The notes beneath the pieces are model-generated. The model was not told the origin of the DNA and ran no database searches. It saw nothing but the letters and a program-made list of their open reading frames with translations. From the NCBI RefSeq assembly GCF_019050325.1, contig NZ_VOMB01000002.1:62001-126000 (forward strand): a stretch of 64,000 nt of DNA. Reading direction: 5' to 3'. The DNA comes from [Mycobacterium] fortunisiensis. Its GTDB lineage: Bacteria; Actinomycetota; Actinomycetes; Mycobacteriales; Mycobacteriaceae. How positions within the stretch are numbered: position 1 is the first letter of the stretch; every line of letters begins with the position of its first letter. The translations under genes and the position numbers were made by a program. Shown in pieces: positions 50,951 through 59,582 of this stretch.

Positions 50951-51568
50951 GCCAGCCGAAGGTCGGCGACCAGCCCGTCGAAGGCCTGCTCTCGAGTTTC
51001 CGCGGGCCCGCGCAGCACTGCGGACGGGTGAATCGTCGCCACCAGCGCCGGATCCCCGCACGATTCCAGCCCGTCGGCGTGCAGGATCTCGCTGCGATGG
51101 TGAGTGAGACGAAAGTCGTTGCCCAGCAGGGACTTGGCCGCGGTGGCACCGAGCAGCACCACGGCTTGCGGTGCCACCGAGTCCAATTCAGCAAGAATCC
51201 ACGGGCGGCAGGCCACCACTTCGGTACGGCTGGGGGGTCTTGTGGATGCGTCGCTTGCCGCGTTCGGCGGCGGTGAACTTGAAATGTTTGACCGCGTTGG
51301 TCAGATACAGCTCGTCCCGCTCGATCTGTGCGGTGGCCAGCGCTTTGTCCAGCACCCGGCCGGCCGGACCGACGAACGGCGCCCCGGCGCGGTCCTCGCG
51401 GTCGCCGGGCTGCTCGCCGATCAGGACGACTCGAGCCGACGCCGGCCCGGCCCCGAACACGGTCTGGGTGGCATCGCGGTACAGCGAGCACCTTTCACAG
51501 TGCCGGGCCGCCGCGGCCAGCTCCCCCAGATCATGCGTGGCGGGGACGAACTCCTGGGCTCCACCCAT
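50866..51568 (-). pseudogene. udgX: UdgX-type uracil-DNA glycosylase, frameshifted
   Basis: Family-4-like uracil-DNA glycosylase with a 4Fe-4S cluster (C24, C27 in RHCERCSLY are the first ligands). Motif A is GEQPGDREDRAG and the UdgX-specific loop KRRIHK places His109 exactly where the M. smegmatis enzyme forms a covalent bond to the abasic site. The frame breaks at the G6 run at 51232-51237, just after KRRIHKTP. One base fewer restores SRTEVVACRPW and the rest (VVLLGATAAKSLLGNDF, IHPSAVLRG). So the gene is either recently inactivated or hit by a homopolymer sequencing error. The 3' end overlaps the decarboxylase remnant by about 85 bases. Confidence 0.88.
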
Positions 51569-51646
51569 GGGTCCGGAATACCCGGTGCGGCGTTTCGCCA
51601 CGCCTGTGACGGGTATTCGGTTCTCGTACAACAGGAGATGGTTGAC

Positions 51647-52668
51647 ATGACCGGGGAACAGGTCGTAGGCAAGCGGATACTGCACCGCAGACGAAGCGTG
51701 GAAGCCGTGGCACTGGGAGCCGGCTGTCGAGTGGCTGTGAAGAACGTGGTGCGGGCGTGGGCATTACAGCCGGGGCTGGCCTGGCCGCTGGGCTCGATCG
51801 ACCGGATCGTCGGACTTGTTCCCGGTCGTCTCACCGCGTCGGTGCGCCCGGTGAGGTTGCCGAACTGTCCCGCCGAAGTGGTGCGGGCCCAGGGCGCTTC
51901 AGCGCGCACCGCGATTCTGTACCTGCACGGCGGGGCGTTTCTGACCTGTGGGCTCAACACGCATCGCGCGCTGGCGGCGCGATTGTCGGCCACGGCCGAC
52001 GCCGCGGTGCTCAACGTCGGCTATCGGATGTTGCCCGCCTGCGGCCTGGCCGACGCCGTTGACGATGCGCTGGCCGGCTTGTCGTGGTTGCGGCAGCGAG
52101 GTTATGGCCCGGACCGGGTGGTGATAGCCGGTGATTCCGCGGGCGGTTATCTGGCCTTCGCGGCGACGCTGAAGGCACTGGCTCGCGGCGTCGTCCCGGC
52201 GGCCGGGCTGGCTGCGATCTCACCCCTGATCGATCTGGACCCGGCGGCAAGCTGGCCCACCACAACATCGCCCGCTGTTCGATGTTCACCGCAGCGGCAT
52301 TCTCCGCCTTTGCCCGCCGCGTGAGCCGAAGCCGGTGCCGTGGCGGCGCAGAACCGATCGATCCGGCCACGGCAGATCTGTTCGGGCTGCCGCCGGTGAT
52401 GATCCACGTCAGTGCGGACGAATCTTTGTTGGTGGATTCGGAATTGGCGGCCCAGCGGCTGGCGGACGCTCAGGTTTTGTGCGAGCTGCACGTGTGGCGG
52501 GGACAGATCCACGACTTTCCGTTGGCGGCCGACATCCTGCCGGAGGGACGGCGGGCGCTCGGTTATCTGGGCGACTTCGTCAAAGGCGTGACGGCCAGGG
52601 CTTCGGCACCCCGGACGTTGCGTTTGCCGGCGGGCGGCCTCGGGTATCCGGCGGCAGATGTCAGTTGA
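51647..52668 (+). pseudogene. HSL-type esterase/lipase, frameshifted
   Basis: Alpha/beta hydrolase of the hormone-sensitive-lipase group: oxyanion motif LYLHGGAFLTCG, nucleophile GDSAGGYLA, then acid and His near ADESLLVDS and GQIHDFPL. The frame breaks at about 52,243-52,250 (DLDPAAS). Adding one base gives KLAHHNIARCSMF and continues in the frame ending at 52668. AGGAG at 51633-51637 fits ATG 51647. The sequence is otherwise well kept, so the lesion is recent or a sequencing error. It lies in opposite orientation to udgX, which shows a similar single-base problem. Confidence 0.78.
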
Positions 52669-52715
52669 CCGACGACGCCGAAATCGGTTTTTTCCAGCCT
52701 GGTTCGGAGGTTTTG

Positions 52716-52967
52716 ATGAGTGACACGGATATGGGACCTGACGACACCTTGTCGCCGAGCGAGTCGACGGACTCCGACGAGCTCGCCAACGCCGACGGCG
52801 ACGAAGTGGTGGATCCCCCCGAGGAGTGGCACGGCGCCGACCGGGCCGAAGAGGACGAGACACTGGACCGCAAGCTGGCTGCCGAGGAACCTGAGCAGCC
52901 CGCCGGGGGCCGTCGGCGTGACGAGGGCGACGAGGGCGACGAGTCGTTCTACTCCGTGGTGCCGTGA
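52716..52967 (+). CDS. Small acidic protein, DUF5709-like
   Basis: 83 residues, strongly acidic and without hydrophobic core, so largely disordered: an opening Ser/Thr/Asp-rich region, then EEWHGADRAEEDETLDRKLAAEEPEQ and a short Arg patch before DEGDESFYSVVP. The LDRKLAAEEPE stretch resembles the DUF5709 group of actinobacterial proteins of unknown function. GGAGG at 52706-52710 supports ATG 52716. Confidence 0.72.
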   Translation: MSDTDMGPDDTLSPSESTDSDELANADGDEVVDPPEEWHGADRAEEDETLDRKLAAEEPEQPAGGRRRDEGDEGDESFYSVVP

Positions 52968-52982
52968 CGACCGCGGCGGGTG

Positions 52983-53873
52983 TCAGCCGAAGGCGGCCCG
53001 CAGCGCGGCGCACTGGCTGGCCATGAAGGCTTGGGCCACCGGGGTTTTCGCCGCGATCTGGTCGAAGCCGTGGAAGGCGCCGTACACCTCTTCGACCTGG
53101 CAGTCGACCCCGGCGGCGCGGAGGCGCTCGGCGTAGGCCATGTCTTCGTCGTGGAACAGGTCAAGGGTTCCCACCCCGATCCAGGCCGGGGGCAACCCGG
53201 CCAAGTCGGTGCGGCGTCCGGGCACCGCGACCGCCGGGTCGGCCGCACCGAGATAGGCGGACCAACCGAACTTGTTGCTGCCCTGGGTCCACAGCCGATG
53301 CCCGGGGTTCTCGAGGTGTGGACCCACCGAGCGGTCGTCGAGCATCGGGTACACGAGGATCTGGGCGGCGAGCGGTACCTCGCCGCGGTCGCGCGCCAGC
53401 AGGGCCAGGGCGGCGGCCAGACCGCCGCCAGCGCTGGCCCCGGCCACCGCGACCCGCGTCGGATCGACCGCGGGTAGACCGGCGAGCCATTTCAGGGCGT
53501 CGTAGCAGTCTTCCAACCCGGCCGGGTAGGGGTTTTGCGGGGCCAGGCGGTACTTGACTGCAGCCACGGTGGCCCCGAGTTCCCTGGCGAAGCGTCGGCA
53601 CAGGGCGTCGTCCTGGGCCGGGCTGCCCAGGACGTACCCGCCGCCGTGGATCCACAGCAGGGCCGGCGTCGGCGCGGTGACACCGGCGGGACGGTACAAC
53701 CGGACGCCCACACCCGAGGTGAGCGTCAGGACCTCGACATCCTTGGGTGTCTGGCGGTTCTGCAACCCGGTCAGCCGTTGCAGCAACGGCAGCGAACGCC
53801 TGGTCACCAGCTGGCGGGGGATGAAGCGAGCCATGCGCTCGAGGTCGGGATGAAACGCGGTGCTGGAGGTCAC
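52983..53873 (-). CDS. HSL-family esterase/lipase, LipW-like
   Basis: 296-residue alpha/beta hydrolase. Oxyanion hole HGGGYVLGS, nucleophile elbow VAGASAGGGLAAA, acid Asp in GTLDLFHDED and His in YGAFHGFDQ complete a Ser-Asp-His triad. There is no signal peptide. By position (between the Rv0216-like and lipC genes) it could be the counterpart of Rv0217c lipW, but many HSL paralogues exist in mycobacteria, so the symbol is withheld. It converges with the small acidic-protein gene, 15 bases apart. Confidence 0.85.
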   Translation of the reverse strand: MTSSTAFHPDLERMARFIPRQLVTRRSLPLLQRLTGLQNRQTPKDVEVLTLTSGVGVRLYRPAGVTAPTPALLWIHGGGYVLGSPAQDDALCRRFARELGATVAAVKYRLAPQNPYPAGLEDCYDALKWLAGLPAVDPTRVAVAGASAGGGLAAALALLARDRGEVPLAAQILVYPMLDDRSVGPHLENPGHRLWTQGSNKFGWSAYLGAADPAVAVPGRRTDLAGLPPAWIGVGTLDLFHDEDMAYAERLRAAGVDCQVEEVYGAFHGFDQIAAKTPVAQAFMASQCAALRAAFG

Positions 53874-54085
53874 ACGTCTTTTCTACCGTGCCGTCGGGGC
53901 AGCCGGTGTCGAAGCCGACAACAACGTCGCGATCGGGTTGGCCGCAGTCCGTGAGTCACCCGATGGGCGACGCTTCACACCGGCGCCCGTGACCACAGAT
54001 CTGACGATCGGCGACTTCTCGCCCGGTCGCGCCGCCGCGAACGTGCGCAAATTGCTGTCCTGACATGGCGTGTCGGGGGGCAAAC

Positions 54086-54098
54086 GCGCACGCTCGCG
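54086..54098. repeat. Copy of the recurring intergenic GC-rich repeat
   Basis: GCGCACGCTCGCG, the reverse complement of the core found after pckG and around 59,135 and 59,504. It lies just beyond the stop of the acyl-CoA dehydrogenase gene. Confidence 0.5.
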
Positions 54099-54104
54099 GT
54101 GCAA

Positions 54105-56267
54105 CTACTTGAGCAGCGGGTCGCGGGGCAGGCCCAGGATGCGCTCGGCGATGGTGTTGCGGGTGATCTCCGAAGTACCGCCGGCGATGGTCATGGCCCG
54201 GTTGCCGAGGTAGGCCCGGGTCAGCTTCGGCGTCTGACCGGTCACCCCGGCGGTGCCGACCAGATCCATGCCGAGCTCGGTGAGGTGCTGAGAATGCTCG
54301 GCCACCAGCAGTTTGGTCACGTTGCCCTCGGGGCCCGGCTCGGCTCCGGCGATGGCGCGGCTGACCCGGCGCAGGTTCAACAGCCGCAGCGTGTGCCCCA
54401 CGGCGATCACCTCACCGGCCCGGCGGACATAGCGCGCGCCGTCGGGATCGGCATCGATGAGCGCCACCAGCTCGTCGGCGTCGAATCCGGTCGGCGCCGC
54501 CGAGCCGCCACCGATCGAGATCCGCTCGTTGCCCAGGGTGGCCCGGGCCACGAGCCAACCCTTGTTCACGTCGCCCACCACGTCGGCGTCCGGCACGAAC
54601 ACGTCGTCGAAGAACACCTCGTTGAAGTGCGCGTCACCGGTCAGCCCGCGCAGCGGATTCACCGTCACCCCAGGGGCTTTCATGTCGATCGCCATCATCG
54701 TGACGCCGGCGTGCTTGGGTGCGTCGGGATCGGTGCGCACGGTGGCCAGTCCCCACTGGCAGTGCTGGGCCAGGCTGGTCCACACCTTCTGCCCGGTGAC
54801 CCGCCAGCCGCCGTCGACCTTCTTGGCCGAGGTACGCACCGCGGCCGCATCCGAACCGGCACCGGGCTCGGAGAACAGCTGGCACCACATGACCTGCCCG
54901 CGCAGCACCGGCTCCACCCAGCGCTCGCGCTGCTCGTCGGTCCCGGCCTGGGCGATGGTCAGGGTCACCCAGCCGGTGATCCCCATGTCGGCGCGCTTGA
55001 CGTCGATGAATTCTTCCTCGATCACCAACTGTTCCAACACATTTGCCGCACGGCCATAGGGCTTGGGCCAATGCGGTACCAGGTAGCCCGAGTCGACGAG
55101 GTAGTCGCGGCGCTTGTCCTCGGGCAGGGCCTGCACCGCCGATGCGGCGGCCCGGGCGTCCTGCCGGTACTGCTCCGCCTCGTCCGGGAGCGCGAAGGAG
55201 GCCCCGTGCGCCTGCCCGCTGCGCTGTCCGTCGACGACGTCGACCAGCGGATCGGCGCCGTCACCGAGCACCGCGGCCAGGGTCCGGGCCCGGCGCAGGT
55301 AGAGGTGCGCGTCGTGCTCCCAGGTGAAGGCGATACCGCCGTGCAGCTGAACGTTGTTCTGCGCACAGAAGATCTGCGCCCGGATCGCGTGCGCGGCGGC
55401 CACCGCGGCGGCGAACCAGGCCCCGTCGAGATCGTCGGCGCGGGCGGCGTCCCACACCGCGGCGGTGGTCTGCTCGGCGTCGACGAGCATGTTGGCGGCG
55501 TGGTGCTTGACGGCCTGGAACGTGCCGATGGTGCGGCCGAACTGCTCGCGCACCTTGGCGTACTCGACGGCCATGTCCAGTGCGGCCCAGGCGACGCCGA
55601 CGGCCTCGGCCGAGCCGAGGATGCGGAACACGGTGCGGGCCGCCCGGGCCGCGCCACGCAGGACCCGGCTGTCGTCGACGGCCGCCGCGCGCAGCTCCAC
55701 CGCGCCGATGCTGCGGGTGGGGTCCAGCGAATCCTCGGCGGTGACGGTGACGCCGTCGGCCGTGGCGTCCACGATGACGACGTCGTCGCCGGCGGCCAGC
55801 ACGAGAACGTGGGCGTCGGGCGCCCCCAACACCGCGCGGGCCTGCCCGCCGAGCCGGCCGTCGTCACCGACACTCACCGAGCCGGCCAGCCCGAGTGCGC
55901 CTACGGTCGCGCCACTGGCAAGGCCCGGAAGTAGTTCGGCCCGAACGGAATCCGGTGCGTAGCGGTCGATGACGACGGCGGCCGACACGCTGGGCAGGAA
56001 CGGCCCGGGGCACAGTTCACGGCCGGCGACTTCGGCCACCACGGACAATTCCGAGAGACCGAACCCGGACCCGCCGTACTCCTCGGCCAGCGCGAGCCCG
56101 TTCCAGCCGAGTTCGGCGCCGGCGGACCAGATCTGGTCGGGGTAGCTCCCGGGGCTTTCCAGCGTGGCGCGCGCGGCGGCGCGGCTGTCGAACCGCTTGA
56201 GCTGTCCCAGCGCAGCGTCGGCGAGATCCTGGTGCTCTTCGGTGATGGCCAGCGCAGACTTCGTCAT
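54105..56267 (-). CDS. Tandem-domain acyl-CoA dehydrogenase (FadE)
   Basis: 720 residues with two complete acyl-CoA dehydrogenase modules. The first holds LALAEEYGGSGFGLSE, YAKVREQFGRTIGTFQAVKH and QLHGGIAFTWEHD. The second starts near residue 395 with WPKPYG and holds GQVMWCQLFSEPGAGSDAA, VTGQKVWTSLAQ, and the closing IAGGTSEITRNTIAERILGLP. FAD-dependent alpha,beta-dehydrogenation of an acyl-CoA is expected, possibly of a sterol or branched substrate as for other two-module FadE proteins. It resembles FadE6-type proteins in length, which is not enough for a symbol. ATG 56267 is favoured because a palindrome lies directly before it. Confidence 0.9.
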   Translation of the reverse strand: MTKSALAITEEHQDLADAALGQLKRFDSRAAARATLESPGSYPDQIWSAGAELGWNGLALAEEYGGSGFGLSELSVVAEVAGRELCPGPFLPSVSAAVVIDRYAPDSVRAELLPGLASGATVGALGLAGSVSVGDDGRLGGQARAVLGAPDAHVLVLAAGDDVVIVDATADGVTVTAEDSLDPTRSIGAVELRAAAVDDSRVLRGAARAARTVFRILGSAEAVGVAWAALDMAVEYAKVREQFGRTIGTFQAVKHHAANMLVDAEQTTAAVWDAARADDLDGAWFAAAVAAAHAIRAQIFCAQNNVQLHGGIAFTWEHDAHLYLRRARTLAAVLGDGADPLVDVVDGQRSGQAHGASFALPDEAEQYRQDARAAASAVQALPEDKRRDYLVDSGYLVPHWPKPYGRAANVLEQLVIEEEFIDVKRADMGITGWVTLTIAQAGTDEQRERWVEPVLRGQVMWCQLFSEPGAGSDAAAVRTSAKKVDGGWRVTGQKVWTSLAQHCQWGLATVRTDPDAPKHAGVTMMAIDMKAPGVTVNPLRGLTGDAHFNEVFFDDVFVPDADVVGDVNKGWLVARATLGNERISIGGGSAAPTGFDADELVALIDADPDGARYVRRAGEVIAVGHTLRLLNLRRVSRAIAGAEPGPEGNVTKLLVAEHSQHLTELGMDLVGTAGVTGQTPKLTRAYLGNRAMTIAGGTSEITRNTIAERILGLPRDPLLK

Positions 56268-56268
56268 G

Positions 56269-56283
56269 GTTAGCGAAGCTAAC
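56269..56283. promoter_or_regulatory. Operator-like palindrome before fadE
   Basis: GTTAGC-GAA-GCTAAC, a perfect 6-bp dyad one base upstream of the favoured start codon. Typical of TetR-family lipid regulators controlling fadE genes; the regulator is unknown. Confidence 0.55.
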
Positions 56284-56391
56284 GGGGACATGGTGGCCAC
56301 GTCGATGTGTTGCGGATCACATTTTGGCGGCAGGTGAACAAGTCGGCGAAGTTGTCACCTGTGTCAAACCGCTGCGCGGTACGCTCGCGCA

Positions 56392-57615
56392 ATGACGGCA
56401 CGACCGGACAGCCGGTATCCCGCACCGACCCTCGCTGATCGGGCACGATGGTTGCTGCGGGCCAAGCCCGCCGACCACATGCTGGCGCTGAGCGTGGCAT
56501 CAGCTTCGCTGCCGGTCGTGGGCAAGCACCTGGAACCGTTCGGAGCGATGGCGGCGATGGGGGTGTGGGGCTTCCGTCATCTCCCCGAGTTCGTGACCGC
56601 CTCGGCGAAGTCCTGGGTGGCGCCGGGAAACGGCGACCTGCGCAAGGCCGAGCGCGAGCAGACCACGGCGGCGGCGCAGGCCGGGTTGCGCGGTGTGGTG
56701 CCGGCAACTGACCTGGCCATCGACTGGCCGGCCCCGGACAGCATGCCGCCGTTGTGGCACACCATGGAGTACCGGCGCGACGTCTACCGGACCTCGGTGC
56801 GCTACGGCGACGACCCGGCGCAACTGCTCGACGTGTGGCGGCCCGAGAACCTGCCCGCCCAGCCGGCGCCGGTGTTGTTGTTCGTCCCCGGCGGTGCCTG
56901 GGTGCACGGTGGCCGGATGCTGCAGGGCTATGCGCTGCTGTCGCATCTGGCCCGGCAAGGCTGGGTGTGTCTGTCGATCGACTACCGGGTGGCCCCGCAC
57001 CACCGCTGGCCGCAGCATCTCTCCGACGTCAAGGCCGCCATCGCCTGGGCCCGGGCCAACGTCGACAAGTTCGGCGGTGACCGTCACTTTGTGGCCGTCG
57101 CAGGCTGTTCGGCCGGCGGTCACCTGGCGGCGCTGGCCGGTCTCACCCCGAATCAGCCTGACCTGCAAGGTGATCTCCCCGACGGTTCCGACACCAGCGT
57201 CGACGCCGTGATCGGTATCTACGGCCGCTACGACTGGGAGGACCGCTCCACCGAGGAGCGGGCCCGGTTCGTGGACTTCCTGGAGCGGGTCGTGGTGGGC
57301 CGCACGATCGACCGGCATCCCGAGATCTACCGGCAGGCCTCTCCGATCGCCCAGGTGCACCCCGATGCCCCGCCCTTCCTGGTCGTCCACGGCACCGGCG
57401 ACAGCGTGATCCCGGTGGCGCAGGCCCGCAGCTTCGTCGACCGGCTCAAGGCGGTGTCTCGGTCGGCGGTGGGCTACATTGAGCTGCCCGGGGCCGGGCA
57501 CGCGTTCGACATGACCGACGGCGCCCGCACCGGGGCGATGTCGACCGCAATTGGCTTGTTCCTCAACCACATTCATCGAAACAGGGCGATTGACCACACT
57601 AAAGCGGTTATATAG
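56392..57615 (+). CDS. lipC: Esterase/lipase LipC
   Basis: 407-residue alpha/beta hydrolase. The N-terminal ~130 residues are helical and family-specific. Then FVPGGAWVHGGRMLQGYALLS (oxyanion HG), SIDYRVAPHHRWPQHLSDVKAA, nucleophile AGCSAGGHLAALAGL, Asp in VVHGTGDSVIPV and His in PGAGHAFDMTDGAR. It is nearly collinear with M. tuberculosis LipC (Rv0220), a cell-surface esterase active on short-chain esters. It is divergent from fadE and immediately upstream of the acyltransferase, as Rv0220-Rv0221. Confidence 0.93.
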   Translation: MTARPDSRYPAPTLADRARWLLRAKPADHMLALSVASASLPVVGKHLEPFGAMAAMGVWGFRHLPEFVTASAKSWVAPGNGDLRKAEREQTTAAAQAGLRGVVPATDLAIDWPAPDSMPPLWHTMEYRRDVYRTSVRYGDDPAQLLDVWRPENLPAQPAPVLLFVPGGAWVHGGRMLQGYALLSHLARQGWVCLSIDYRVAPHHRWPQHLSDVKAAIAWARANVDKFGGDRHFVAVAGCSAGGHLAALAGLTPNQPDLQGDLPDGSDTSVDAVIGIYGRYDWEDRSTEERARFVDFLERVVVGRTIDRHPEIYRQASPIAQVHPDAPPFLVVHGTGDSVIPVAQARSFVDRLKAVSRSAVGYIELPGAGHAFDMTDGARTGAMSTAIGLFLNHIHRNRAIDHTKAVI

Positions 57616-57641
57616 ACGCCTCCACATCTGGGAGGGACACC

Positions 57642-59096
57642 GTGAAACGGTTGAGTGGGTGGGACGCGTTCCTGCTGTACACCGAGACGCCCAACGTGCA
57701 CATGCACACGTTGAAGATCGCGGTCATCGCGCTCGACGATCTGGGTGGGCGCAAGTTCGGCATCGACGAGTTCCGTGAGGTGATCCGCGGTCGGCTGCAC
57801 AAGTTGGACCCGTTCGGCTATCAGCTCGTCGACATCCCGTTCAAGTTCCACCACCCGATGTGGCGGGAGAACTGCGACGTCGACCTGGAGTACCACGTCC
57901 GGCCCTGGCGGGTGCGCGCCCCGGGCGGGCGCCGTGAACTCGACGAGGCGATCGGTGAGATCGGCAGCACCCAGCTCGACCGCAGCCGGCCGCTGTGGGA
58001 GATGTACCTGGTCGAAGGCCTGGCCGGCGGAGGCGGGGCCGACCATGGGGACGGGGGCGGGGGCGGGCGCATCGCCGTCGTCGGCAAGATCCACCATGCG
58101 CTGGCCGACGGGATCGCCTCGGCCAATCTGCTGGCCCGTGGGATGGACCTGCGCGAGGGCCCGCAACGTGACGAGGCTTCGTATGCTCCCGACCCGGCGC
58201 CCACCAAATCTGAGCTGGTGCGTTCGGCGTTCGCCGACCACATGCGCCAACTCGGCCGGTTGCCGGGGACCTTCCGCTACACCGCGCAGGGCTTGGGGCG
58301 GGTGCGGCGCAGTCACCGCAAACTGTCGCCCGAACTGACCCGGCCGTTCACCCCGCCGGCCAGTTTCATGAACCACTTCCTCGGCGCGAAACGCACGTTC
58401 GCCACGGCCACCTTGGCGTTGGCCGATGTCAAGGAGACCGCCAAGGCGCTCGGCGTCACGATCAACGACCTGGTGCTGGCCATGTCCTCGGGGGCGTTGC
58501 GCAAGTTGTCCCTCAAATACGACGGCCAGGCCGACCATCCGCTGCTGGCGTCGGTGCCGATGAGTTTCGACTTCTCCCCGGACCGCATCTCGGGCAACCG
58601 GTTCAGCGGGGTGCTGGTGGCGTTGCCGGTCGATGTCGCCGACACCGCCGAGCGGGTGCGCTGTGCGCACGAGGCCGCCGCGTTGGCGAAGGAGAGCCAT
58701 CAACTGATCGGGCCGGAGCTCATCGCGCGGTGGGCGGCGTACATGCCGCCGGCTCCGGTGGAGGCGGCGTTCAAGTGGTTGTCCAACCAGGACGGCCAGA
58801 ACAAGGTGCTCAACCTCAACATCTCCAACGTGCCGGGCCCACGCGAACGCGGCAAGGTCGGCGGGGCCACGGTCACCGAGATCTATTCGGTCGGTCCGAT
58901 CACCACCGGCAGCGGGCTCAACATCACGGTGTGGAGCTATGTGGACCAGCTCAACATCTCGGTGCTCTCCGACGACGTCACCGTCGACGATCCACACGAG
59001 GTCACCGACGGCATGATCGAGGAGTTCCGTGAGATCCGGCGGGTGGCCGGGCTTTCCGACGAGCTCACCGTCGTCGAGTCCGCGATGCCCCAGTAA
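57642..59096 (+). CDS. Wax ester synthase / diacylglycerol acyltransferase
   Basis: 484 residues, WS/DGAT family, Rv0221 homologue. The active-site motif HHxxxDG is KIHHALADG, and the conserved NVPGPRE and GSGLNITVWSYVDQLN stretches follow. It transfers acyl groups from acyl-CoA to diacylglycerol or alcohols for storage lipids. GTG 57642 starts KRLSGWDAFLLYTETPNVHMHTLK. A Gly/Asp-rich insertion (GGGGADHGDGGGGG) sits just before the active-site strand and is absent from Rv0221 as I recall it. The stop codon lies inside a 15-base tandem repeat. It lies 26 bases after lipC. Confidence 0.92.
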   Translation: MKRLSGWDAFLLYTETPNVHMHTLKIAVIALDDLGGRKFGIDEFREVIRGRLHKLDPFGYQLVDIPFKFHHPMWRENCDVDLEYHVRPWRVRAPGGRRELDEAIGEIGSTQLDRSRPLWEMYLVEGLAGGGGADHGDGGGGGRIAVVGKIHHALADGIASANLLARGMDLREGPQRDEASYAPDPAPTKSELVRSAFADHMRQLGRLPGTFRYTAQGLGRVRRSHRKLSPELTRPFTPPASFMNHFLGAKRTFATATLALADVKETAKALGVTINDLVLAMSSGALRKLSLKYDGQADHPLLASVPMSFDFSPDRISGNRFSGVLVALPVDVADTAERVRCAHEAAALAKESHQLIGPELIARWAAYMPPAPVEAAFKWLSNQDGQNKVLNLNISNVPGPRERGKVGGATVTEIYSVGPITTGSGLNITVWSYVDQLNISVLSDDVTVDDPHEVTDGMIEEFREIRRVAGLSDELTVVESAMPQ

Positions 59097-59129
59097 CCCC
59101 TGCCCCAGTAACCCTGCCCCAGTAACCCC
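59086..59129. repeat. 14-15-bp tandem repeat spanning the acyltransferase stop codon
   Basis: Three units of TGCCCCAGTAACCCC (the middle one lacks one C) at 59086, 59101 and 59115. The first contains the TAA stop; the others repeat stop codons in other frames. It looks like slippage duplication. Confidence 0.85.
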
Positions 59130-59134
59130 TGCAC

Positions 59135-59147
59135 CGCGAGCGTGCGC
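59135..59147. repeat. Copy of the recurring intergenic GC-rich repeat
   Basis: CGCGAGCGTGCGC, same core as at 18,404 and 59,504. An imperfect complementary arm (GCGCACACTCGCGCG) follows about 38 bases on and could form a stem ending the lipC-acyltransferase transcript. Confidence 0.5.
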
Positions 59148-59264
59148 GCCTGTCGCCGACACGCGGGTCACGGTCGGCATTTTGCGCACACTCGCGCGCG
59201 GCTGCCGAGACGCTCCGATCGGTTTTGTCGGATGGCCTCAGCGTGCCGCCGCGGGTGAGTAGTA

Positions 59265-59289
59265 TTTTTCCAAGCAGAACTTGGAAAAA
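59265..59289. promoter_or_regulatory. Perfect 10-bp inverted repeat upstream of the ferredoxin gene
   Basis: TTTTTCCAAG, CAGAA, CTTGGAAAAA. 25 bases long, ending 17 bases before the ferredoxin ATG. The CCAAG/CTTGG core is like TetR-family operators for catabolic genes. A bound regulator would block this promoter. Confidence 0.68.
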
Positions 59290-59306
59290 CTCCTGTGGAG
59301 GCCGCA

Positions 59307-59495
59307 ATGCGCGTCGAAGTCGACCTGGACCGCTGTGAAGGCAATGCCGTGTGCGTGAACCTGGTGCCGGAGCTGTTCGAACTCGACGACGACGATTACT
59401 CCGTCGTCAAACTCGATCCGGTACCGCCCGAGCTGGAAGAGCGTGCCGCCCGGGCCATCGAGGAATGCCCACGCGCTGCGCTGCGGCGCGGCTGA
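59307..59495 (+). CDS. Small 3Fe-4S-type ferredoxin
   Basis: 62 residues. Cluster ligands: C-x5-C in DRCEGNAVCVN and the distal ECPRAAL Cys-Pro. With three Cys and no fourth in the usual spacing, a [3Fe-4S] cluster is likely, as in ferredoxins serving actinobacterial cytochromes P450 and oxygenases. TGGAGG at 59296-59301 supports ATG 59307. It is convergent with the oxygenase operon and probably supplies electrons to an enzyme not in the window or to that operon. Confidence 0.9.
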   Translation: MRVEVDLDRCEGNAVCVNLVPELFELDDDDYSVVKLDPVPPELEERAARAIEECPRAALRRG

Positions 59496-59503
59496 ACTTG
59501 CTG

Positions 59504-59566
59504 CGCGAGCGTGCGCATAACGCTGGGTTTTGGCGGCGTGCCCAGGGGCAGACGCGCACGCTCGCG
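59504..59566. repeat. Intergenic inverted repeat of the GC-rich family
   Basis: CGCGAGCGTGCGC (59504-59516) and its exact complement (59554-59566), 37 bases apart, between the convergent ferredoxin and dioxygenase genes. It probably folds into a stem that ends both transcripts. Confidence 0.7.
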
Positions 59567-59582
59567 GGGTGACGCGCGCCGC

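Noticed and set aside
53860..54063. 67-codon plus-strand frame between the esterase and fadE
   Set aside because: Overlaps the start of the minus-strand esterase, has no ribosome site and matches nothing I know. The part ending PGRAAANVRKLLS could be a remnant, but that is too weak to list.
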